Of a DNA stretch of 64,000 bases, positions 59,901 through 64,000 are shown piece by piece. Position 1 is the first letter of the stretch; each line of letters begins with the position of its first letter. The stretch is taken from positions 2,830,398-2,894,397 of the forward strand of contig CP034975.1 of the NCBI GenBank assembly GCA_004026145.2, read 5' to 3'. The notes under the pieces were generated by a model. The model had not been told where the DNA came from, ran no database searches, and saw only the letters and a program-made list of their open reading frames with translations. Position numbers and translations under genes: made by a program. The stretch is from Takifugu bimaculatus. Taxonomy: Eukaryota > Chordata > Actinopteri > Tetraodontiformes > Tetraodontidae.

Positions 59901-62003
59901 GGAGGAGACCATTTAACTGGTCTCATGTCTATGATAATAACCTCCCTGGAGGAACATGTTGGAATTGCTAATTACAGTCTGTGTTTTTATGAGTTCAGTC
60001 AGACGCTACGGACTGGACCTGCTGCTTGCGGCTAATGTGCATCCCATGTGTTCGTCTTTAAAGTCCTGGGACGTTAGGAATGCAGGTGATTTTTTGGGCA
60101 CACTAATGCCACATGTCAGAGGAACACGGTAGTGTGCTGCCCTCCCATGAGGAAAGCCCAGTGTGAGTCCCAGCGTGAAGAATGTGTGTTTTCTCCAAGA
60201 TTGCCTGTGTTTCCTACAGCCGAGACACGCATGTTGGCTAATTTCCTGTCACCTTGACCATGACAATCAACAAGCTAAGCTAATTTTGAAGCTAAATATA
60301 ATTAAAAGGATGCTGTGCTATTGAAGTGGTCTTTAACCTTCAGAATTCTATTCTTCATTAAAAAAAACAACAACCGTATATTAATGAAACTACACATTAT
60401 TAAGGGCAGAATGTTACAGGTGAGCAATGTAAGTTCTTTTGTCAGTATTTGGTATTACAACAGAGTCACAACACTCGGGAGAAATAACTGTTGACATTTC
60501 CAGGCGATATTTTTCTCTGGGTATACCTGTCGACACTTCTGTTATTATTGAAGAACATCAACAGAAAAGGCATAGATGCAGAAGTCTCAGAGCTAAAGCT
60601 ACAAACTGGAAGGTTTACAGTTACAGGTCTAAATCAAAAACAATAAACTGACCGGACATGATCGTTTGGCCGTGTCATCAACACTGAATGATAGACAACA
60701 ATTAAAGCCTCATCAGTTTAGCACATCGGTTAAGAATGCTGCCCTGGGAGGTTAATTGTCTGGCAAAGTTGCATGAACCTTCCTGAATAGCAAAAGAACA
60801 ATATAATAAGTCCTGCTAAAGTAAATTGTAGGGGAGCTGTTCCCATGGTTACGGCAATGGTAGATTACTGTCTCCAGGGTGAGAGTGTGCGTGCAATGGA
60901 GGCAAAAGGGAGGGATTTTATGTGTTAATTACAGTATTTAATAATGCGATTCTATTCAGTGACTTACACATCTGCAGGCATGAACGAGATGTAAGAACAC
61001 ATGATGCGCGTTATTGTATTAACATGCTTGATCTCAAAACTCAAAAAATTTCATGTTTTGGGGGTTTTATGTATTTTATATTTAGGGGTGTGCTTAAGCC
61101 AGCCCTATATGGGCCGCAGTCCTGCACCTGACCTAAAGGTTTGAGAAAACACGAGGATACTTCTGAATTTACTAAAAATCCCAATCAAATTACTGGTGAC
61201 GTGAGAATTGTGATTTTATTTATATTTATTCATTCTAATTCTTTTTTCCGTCCCTAAACCTGCTTCAAGGCAATACCACAATCCCAACAATGAAAAGTGA
61301 ACTCTGAAAATTCATTGCAAGATATATAAATTGTGCCTATCTTGGAAATAGTTCACTGCTTCCTATATGCTGCTTCCTATCTGCTGCTTCCTATATGCTG
61401 CTTCCTATCTGCTGCTTCCTATATGCTGCTTCCTATCTGCTGCTTCCTATATGCTGCTTCCTATCTGCTGCTTCCTATATGCTGCTTCCTATCTGCTGCT
61501 TCCTATCTGCTGCTTCCTATATGCACATATAGAACCATCAGAGAAAGACAACAGCTACGGCGGGGGCAACAAAAAGACGTTCACCTTCAGGATAATGTTT
61601 AATCATAGCATCAGAAGCCATTGCTCGTTGACAAGGAAGCTGTAAACTGATGACTTCTGGATCAGTTCTCACAACATTCATCACATAGTTGGGAACCGGA
61701 ATTTGAAGAACCCTGACTTGCACACCTGCAAGACCGGTTCTAAGCAGCGAAGACATCTCGCCTTGTGTCTGAACGCTACCAAGGGGAGGTGCTCTTACCT
61801 GCCGTCACAGCGTGGGCACCAGTTAGTTCCCCGTTGAAGCCGTTCTCTCTGGTGGAGTAGGAACTGGTATCCACGTGGGCGGCGCTCGGCTGGCAGGTCC
61901 TGTATCCGGACGTAGAGTAGCCGTTTGCGTCGCGGTTTCCTGTCGGCTCCGATCCTCCTGATGGATCCCACTGGGGGTCTTCCGGCTGTCGACTGTCCGC
62001 CAT
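36054..62003 (-). CDS. map2: Microtubule-associated protein 2 (high-molecular-weight form)
   Basis: Neuronal microtubule-binding protein that stabilises dendritic microtubules and anchors protein kinase A. Coding exons, 5' to 3' on the minus strand: 61799-62003, 57002-57091, 56433-56507, 54918-55133, 53190-53471, 48580-52189, 48263-48502, 47979-48113, 47148-47209, [candidate cassette 46246-46377], 45943-46081, 45263-45570, 42114-42206, 38753-38834, 37022-37134, 36054-36275. Without the cassette and one extra base in the large exon they sum to 5871 bp, 1956 aa (human ~1827). Diagnostic parts are the PKA RII-binding helix, LPEMLDL and GYCVF blocks in the large exon, the RISTPERK segment, the TP/SP-rich region, tau-family repeats and the C-terminal LAEDVSAALAKQGL. 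Short MAP2c-type isoforms would skip the large exon. Some internal exon choices (D, cassette) rest on splice logic only. Confidence 0.95.
37022..37134 (-). CDS. map2: map2 exon N: fourth microtubule-binding repeat (R4)
   Basis: Encodes GGNVRIETVKLDFRDKAQAK, then VGSLENAHHTPGGGHIM, aligned to human VKIESVKLDFKEKAQAKVGSLDNAHHVPGGG. KVGS and PGGG motifs are present. Acceptor TTCTCAG, donor ATG-GTGAGT. Confidence 0.97.
38753..38834 (-). CDS. map2: map2 exon M: third microtubule-binding repeat (R3)
   Basis: Encodes VQIQNKKIDLSHVTSKCGSL then DNIHHRP, the tau exon 11 equivalent, with VQI, KCGS and HHRPG intact. Acceptor TTTCCAG, donor CCAG-GTAACA, phase 0 to 1. Confidence 0.96.
38835..42113. other. 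map2: map2 intron L-M (3.3 kb)
   Basis: Apart from the inverted-repeat element at 41332-41521 it is unremarkable AT-rich sequence with no further repeat-type exon seen between R2 and R3. Open frames such as 40434-40721 (plus) have no recognisable content. Confidence 0.55.
41332..41521. mobile_element. Probable MITE with 18-bp perfect internal hairpin
   Basis: Ends are AGCCTCTTTCCAC on the left and, reverse-complemented, AGCCCCTTTTCCAC on the right. Near the left end a perfect 18-bp inverted repeat, AACATTTCCAGGAATTTT (41346-41363) and its complement (41376-41393), forms a hairpin with a 12-nt loop. It lies in the map2 intron between exons L and M. Family not assigned. Confidence 0.5.
42114..42206 (-). 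CDS. map2: map2 exon L: degenerate second microtubule-binding repeat (R2)
   Basis: 93 bp, 31 codons, phase 0 on both sides, acceptor TCCTTAG, donor AAT-GTACGT. This is the exact size and position of the alternatively spliced R2 exon of tau and MAP2. It reads TLIMNKKLDF, a divergent middle, SKDNLK, and ends PPHQGN. The NKKLDF and SKDN anchors are kept. The opening VQI is TLI, the KCGS motif is YLNS and the terminal PGGGN is PHQGN. A four-repeat isoform would thus carry a poorly binding R2 without its KXGS phosphosite. Confidence 0.8.
44453..44575. repeat. Small inverted-repeat element (TGGCCCAA.TCATTTTTT arms)
   Basis: The left arm at 44453-44481 and the reverse complement of 44548-44575 match over about 28 bp with few mismatches, sharing TGGCCCAA-R-TCATTTTTT. 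The spacer is about 66 bp. It lies in the intron between map2 exons K and L. Probably a short non-autonomous transposon; no family assigned. Confidence 0.55.
45092..45157. repeat. (AAT)n trinucleotide microsatellite, about 22 units
   Basis: About 66 bp in the intron 3' of map2 exon K, roughly 105 bp past the donor. A minus-strand open frame extends through it as poly-Tyr, which is not coding. Confidence 0.95.
45263..45570 (-). CDS. map2: map2 exon K: TP/SP-rich region and first microtubule-binding repeat (R1)
   Basis: Encodes AESMRSRSARSGHSTPRTPG, SAAITPGTPPSYSSSSRTPG, then KVAVIRTPPKSPATTPKQLR, IINQPLPDFKNIKSKIGSTE and NIKYQPKGGQ. This is the tau/MAP2/MAP4 repeat entry with the KIGS (KXGS) MARK kinase site and closing KGGQ. 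Many SP/TP sites are targets of proline-directed kinases in the family. Donor CAG-GTAACC, phase 0. Confidence 0.97.
45943..46081 (-). CDS. map2: map2 exon J: Ser/Pro-rich linker
   Basis: Encodes DGGSWSPDKRSVPRHGAVL, then SRRGCHDHEESSTSITSSGS and TAPRRPT. Acceptor CGACAG, donor ACAT-GTGAGC, phase 0 to 1. Corresponds to human SPEKRSSLPRP ... SSISSSARRTT. Confidence 0.9.
46246..46377 (-). CDS. map2: map2 candidate cassette exon (Ser/Pro-rich, 44 codons)
   Basis: A 132-bp open segment with acceptor ATTTCAG and donor AAG-GTAGGC, phase 0 on both sides, lying in the phase-0 intron between exons I and J. It encodes CQSPQSPLTKIPTSISSATA, then SLDRHRPSSAEPQGSPVLQ and RLRSK. Inclusion or skipping keeps the frame. 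Direct I-to-J joining matches the human protein, so this is likely optional. Confidence 0.6.
47148..47209 (-). CDS. map2: map2 exon I: short linker exon
   Basis: 62 bp encoding TPPDSRQPLSIVRHSRDRAS, acceptor CCTCCAG, donor TCG-GTGAGT, phase 1 to 0. It joins directly to exon J so that RASDGGSWSPDKRS aligns with human KVSDGVTKSPEKRS. Confidence 0.8.
47979..48113 (-). CDS. map2: map2 exon H: basic linker
   Basis: Encodes AVIRKTEFTSKMDAQSQSPS, then KRSAVKPAARQTRPAHHSC and PRRRPT. Aligns with human AVYKKAELAKK ... PAIKYTRPTHLSC. Phases 1 and 1; donor ACAG-GTGACC. Confidence 0.9.
48263..48502 (-). CDS. map2: map2 exon G: basic linker with RISTPERK
   Basis: Encodes DDDRSMATEQIEPLPRV, then Lys-rich sequence and GRISTPERKPVRTEPIYI, ending EEVKKKK. 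Human has DDDRSIMTEQLETIP and GRISTPERK at the same place. Acceptor TTTCCCAG; the donor AAAG-GTTCTC is weak but is the only one that joins in phase to exon H. Confidence 0.93.
48580..52189 (-). CDS. map2: map2 exon F: large projection-domain exon, with a one-base insertion near 51549-51551
   Basis: A 3610-bp exon for most of the side arm that projects from the microtubule. Conserved blocks in order: DRSGMSAYFETSAMK, GYYELSTGG, LQDMGYSALAQ, FSPLATDIMSYTSGSLDE, YLPVTTP, FKNGTVMSQDLPEMLDL, DSQLEEMGYCVFSEY, RQIRKLEMEDRPLSLEEERE, the charged repeat, then IESVVTVEDDFITVVQT, SVRFSAPPEAG and DDSILDSSWVDTQ. The frame is open in two pieces: residues up to EQRSYSL in one frame, ITIGSLDPSGQ onward in the next. 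Flanking phases need 3609 bp, one fewer than observed; human reads RSMSINLP here, so CTTAAC was probably expected where CTTAAAC is found. Confidence 0.93.
49084..50300 (-). other. map2: map2 Lys/Glu/Arg-rich region with 13-residue tandem repeat
   Basis: About 405 residues made almost only of E, K, R, M, Q and D. The C-terminal two thirds (about 49084-49820) is a tandem array of about 18 copies of a 13-residue unit, consensus MERELKEKEEKER, encoded by a 39-bp DNA repeat. Five units at about 49130-49325 are nearly identical at DNA level; the others differ by a few bases. The unit lacks the heptad hydrophobic pattern of coiled coils and has many i,i+4 Glu-Lys pairs, as in single alpha-helix (ER/K) domains. 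Human MAP2 has no such block as I recall it. Confidence 0.9.
53190..53471 (-). CDS. map2: map2 exon E: highly acidic exon
   Basis: 282 bp encoding 94 residues starting EETMEALTAEYEEEVEEEDE, about 40 % Glu/Asp, then EPLEQAEAIDMAQDLDLEPA. Acceptor TTTTTTGAG gives phase 1; donor ACAG-GTGTGT gives phase 1, matching exons D and F. No counterpart in classical human MAP2 as I recall it. It would extend the negatively charged projection domain. Confidence 0.7.
53881..53900. repeat. (AT)10 microsatellite
   Basis: Short perfect AT repeat in the map2 intron between exons D and E. Confidence 0.9.
54042..54111. repeat. (TCTCC)n pentanucleotide repeat, 14 units
   Basis: Perfect 5-bp repeat in the intron between map2 exons D and E; purine-rich GGAGA on the coding strand. 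Confidence 0.95.
54918..55133 (-). CDS. map2: map2 exon D: acidic/tyrosine-rich exon
   Basis: Encodes 72 residues including GDEEEAGPLRRF, SVSVPEDDPYHSDEEYYEHP and FSPEWTHSGSRPTGQAVAF. Phase 1 to 1, acceptor TTTGTAG (a second AG five bases later is also possible), donor GAAG-GTGAAC. It is not part of the classical human MAP2 sequence as I recall it and may be an alternatively used exon. Splice signals, open frame and composition support it. Confidence 0.7.
56433..56507 (-). CDS. map2: map2 exon C: Pro/Ser block
   Basis: Encodes VEDTTNLPPSPPPSPAAEH and then FGPLEQ (residues 99-123), aligned to human EETANLPPSPPPSPASEQ. Acceptor TTTTGCAG, donor AAG-GTAGGC, phases 1 and 1. Confidence 0.93.
56715..56870. 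repeat. GTGAGGAC/TTAGGG-type dispersed repeat, further copy
   Basis: ATAGTGAGGACCAAACTGTG, AATGTGAGGACATGTTTG and AGTTAGGGTAAAGG words occur in the same order and spacing style as the pair in cps1 intron 25, followed by the TG repeat at 56922. Likely the same or a related microsatellite-associated family. Confidence 0.45.
56922..56993. repeat. (TG)n/(CA)n microsatellite abutting the exon B donor
   Basis: About 70 bp of TG repeat on the plus strand with one interruption. On the map2 coding strand it is a CA repeat that begins within about 8 nt of the 5' splice site of exon B. Confidence 0.95.
57002..57091 (-). CDS. map2: map2 exon B: PKA RII-binding helix
   Basis: Encodes residues 69-98, with QVSARIVQEVTAEAVAVL followed by KGEQES. 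This is almost identical to the amphipathic helix in human MAP2 that docks the type II regulatory subunit of PKA. Acceptor TTGTTCAG, donor CAG-GTAGGC, phases 1 and 1. The donor is followed after only 8 nt by a long CA repeat on the coding strand. Confidence 0.95.
57830..58040. repeat. Degraded teleost interspersed repeat (GGAGCCTATCCCAGCTG type)
   Basis: Contains GGCTGGAGCCTATCCCAGCTG and a following AAGTCGCCACCTCACC, wording I know from abundant fish LINE/SINE-related repeats, then GATTGAAGGGTGCCTCGGCAGTG. Diverged; family not assigned. Confidence 0.55.
61356..61523. repeat. 14-bp minisatellite, 12 units (CTGCTTCCTATMTG)
   Basis: Units of CTGCTTCCTAT followed by ATG or CTG alternate, giving a 14-bp unit and a 28-bp higher-order period. 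Open frames through it are artefacts. Confidence 0.95.
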
Positions 62004-62065
62004 GCTGGCGCGACCGTGGCAAGCGGCGGGGGGAAGGTGGGCAAAGGATAGAGCCTTTCCTTTGA
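61799..62065 (-). CDS. map2: map2 first coding exon (ATG at 62003)
   Basis: Starts MADSRQPEDPQW, resembling the MADERKDE... start of mammalian MAP2, and ends with a RENGFNGELTGAHAVTA segment aligned to human KENGINGELTSADRETA. Coding part 61799-62003 (68 codons plus one base). An acceptor CCAAG at 62070-62066 would add about 62 nt of 5' UTR, so one or more non-coding exons should lie upstream. The pyrimidine tract before it is 26 consecutive C on the minus strand. Confidence 0.9.
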
Positions 62066-62071
62066 CTTGGT

Positions 62072-62097
62072 GGGGGGGGGGGGGGGGGGGGGGGGGG
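62072..62097. repeat. 26-bp poly-G (poly-C on map2 strand)
   Basis: An uninterrupted homopolymer six to seven bases upstream of the inferred acceptor of the first map2 coding exon; it would serve as its pyrimidine tract. Its length is likely to be misestimated by sequencing. Confidence 0.9.
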
Positions 62098-64000
62098 CAG
62101 AAGGTAACACAGTGAGCTGGTCAGCGACAATGTTAGTTTCAGTTTTTAACATATACATCTGCATCTTACACATCAATAACTCTTCTCAACAATAGCCAAA
62201 ACTTCTGACTGCAGCTTCTCCCACTTTAAGAGCACATGTGGGCCGGTTAAATGGTGAACGTGGAGTTTAACAGGCAGGTGACAGGGGGGCCAGACCTTGG
62301 AGTTGTGCCGCTGATGCAAGGTGTTGGGGAGGTGATGTGGGCGGGTCCGGTGTGGCCAGAACAAGTTCTATCGCTCCCGACACAGGCCATCTTTTAGCTC
62401 TCTAAATAAAAGCCTAAAAAGGAATATTCCACTGGCAAAACATCAAATCTCCAGGTTTCTTACAGAAACCCAGGGCCCCAAACAACTCCGTTTAAACAGA
62501 AAGAACCCTTGACTAGGACCAGGCTCATATGGGGGAACCCTGCCTGCTTATGACCAGCTAGGGAATAGAGGAGGAGAAGGGTGGAAAAAAGGACAACCGA
62601 TGAGAAGGAGACAGCGGATGTGGACAAAAATTATTATATGAGGAAAGAAAAAACTATAAGCCATGACAGAATATACATCTGCATAATCATATATGGGTAT
62701 TTGCAGGACATTTGGAAACAGAAGCTCTTCAAATTCTTTGAGGGGCAGACTGTAGTTTACAAAACGATGTGTGAAGGACCAATTTGTCATTTAGCTCTCT
62801 GGTCCACAGAGACAGGAGTCAATAACAGCAGGCCGAGGCCAGCGTAGTGTAACTGTGAGCACTGGTCACAGCACTCACTAAACATTGAACACAACGGTTC
62901 ACAGTCAACATCTGCAGCGTGCAATGAAATATGGAACAGAGAGAGGAACACTCTGGCTAAAGGCTAACGAAGGCAGAACCCAGGCAAGCTTATAAAACGT
63001 ATGAAAGGTGCTTGATAGCATCAATGGATCAGGGGGAGAGGTCACATGACTCAACTCTGAAAGGAACGTCAGTGCCAATGGAGTATCCAGGGAGACCGCT
63101 ATCCCAGAAACAGACCAAACGTCCTCGCAAAAAAAACCAAAAATCACAGCGAGTTTTCACATCAGCCCTTAAATGTCACTCCCCATTTTGTTGCATGTTG
63201 AATTACGTGCCCCAACTCAAGCAAAAGACATCTCAAATACAGCGATGAGACTGCTGTCCTGATGGTAAACCTCAGAGACGGTGAAGGTCACTTTCGGTTG
63301 TGGTGCGGGTTCAGACCCGGTAACACCACCCTGCAGGCCAGCCAGATTCAGACCATCTGGGACAGCCACCCAGAGAGGGCAAAATGTAGACAGCAGCACT
63401 GGAAAAGGGACAAGTTATGTCCAATTAACAGGCATCCTAAGACCATCTCAAGATGTCAGGCGTTTCCAGAGGACCACAGCGCTGTTGCACTTAGCAAAGT
63501 GTCAAAAACACAGAATCTGCAGCTGGTGCTATTCCTAAAGTACATCTGCTAACAGCTAAATTAGCAATGTTATTGCTTTAATGTCAAGCTGCGTTTTGTC
63601 TGTAGCGGTGTGTGTCACAGTCTACTGAAGGTCCAGTTTAACAAGATGGAGGAGGACAGCTAAACCGTCAGTGAACGCATCAGCTATTAAACATCTGCCC
63701 ACACAAGAAAATCACTGACTTAATTAAGTAGCCCATTAGAGAGTCATGTGTCTCTTATGTGTGTCGTCTTTTGTCTGATTTCTTAGCATTTTCATACCTG
63801 AAAATCTTCCTCCCACACGTTTTTCCTTCCTCCCTGTTCACCTTCCACCACCACCACCTCCTCTCTCCTCCCTCATCCTCCACCTCCGCTTCTCATCAGT
63901 CTTTATCATTCCCTTCACTCCGCTCTCCACGTCCTCCCTCCCACGAGCTGAGCACTTACACACGGCGGTGTGTGCGCGTTTTGGCGTGCATGCCGACGTG
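62098..64000. other. map2: map2 upstream region, probably 5' intron
   Basis: No coding exon seen. If the acceptor at 62066 is right, this is the 3' part of a map2 5'-UTR intron and the promoter lies further right. The last 200 bp become C/T-rich and CpG-richer. Small frames (for example 63262-63552, plus) are unrecognised. Confidence 0.45.

Larger units (their letters stand above)
57092..61798. other. map2: map2 intron after the first coding exon (4.7 kb)
   Basis: Contains a fish dispersed repeat around 57830-58040 and a 14-bp minisatellite at 61356-61523. No further coding exon in phase was seen between exons A and B. Open frames here are short and unsupported. Confidence 0.55.

Noticed and set aside
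61333..61645. Overlapping plus-strand frames of repeating ASYLLLPICCFL
   Set aside because: Produced by the 14-bp minisatellite, whose unit has no stop; no gene signals.

Overview
This window is vertebrate nuclear DNA, almost certainly from a ray-finned (teleost, probably percomorph) fish. Three intron-rich genes can be rebuilt exon by exon with GT-AG splice sites and consistent phases, and they match vertebrate CPS1, MYL1 and MAP2. Introns are short, there are many CA/TG and other microsatellites, and several small fish-type repeats are present. The species cannot be fixed from the sequence alone.

Layout. (1) 1-23386, minus strand: carbamoyl-phosphate synthase (cps1), 32 coding exons covering residues 1-1310 of an expected ~1500; the last exons lie beyond the left edge. 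The glutamine-amidotransferase cysteine (residue 294) is present, so this is the glutamine-using CPS III form typical of fish and not the ammonia-only mammalian CPS I. (2) 23387-30387: spacer between the divergent cps1 and myl1 promoters, with a long CTAT microsatellite, a piggyBac-like miniature element (28178-28613), a GC-rich block, a lone MEF2/TATA-like site and a phase-consistent but unrecognised three-exon minus-strand candidate gene (27603-29574). (3) 30510-33662, plus strand: complete fast skeletal muscle essential myosin light chain (myl1), 6 exons, 197 aa, with a TATA box and a poly(A) signal. (4) 34542-62065, minus strand: map2, 15 core coding exons plus one candidate cassette exon, 1956 aa without the cassette, tail to tail with myl1. 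(5) 62066-64000: probably map2 intron or upstream region, no coding exon seen.

Main points. map2 contains a charged repeat of about 18 copies of a 13-residue unit (39 bp) that should form a long single alpha-helix. Its second microtubule-binding repeat exon is open and correctly spliced in phase but has lost its KXGS and PGGG motifs. Three otherwise intact exons (cps1 exons 13 and 25, map2 large exon) each carry exactly one extra base that breaks the frame; all three look like single-base duplications, which favours assembly error over gene death, though this needs checking against reads. The three genes do not form one pathway: cps1 makes carbamoyl phosphate in mitochondria, myl1 is a myosin subunit of fast muscle, and map2 binds neuronal microtubules and PKA.
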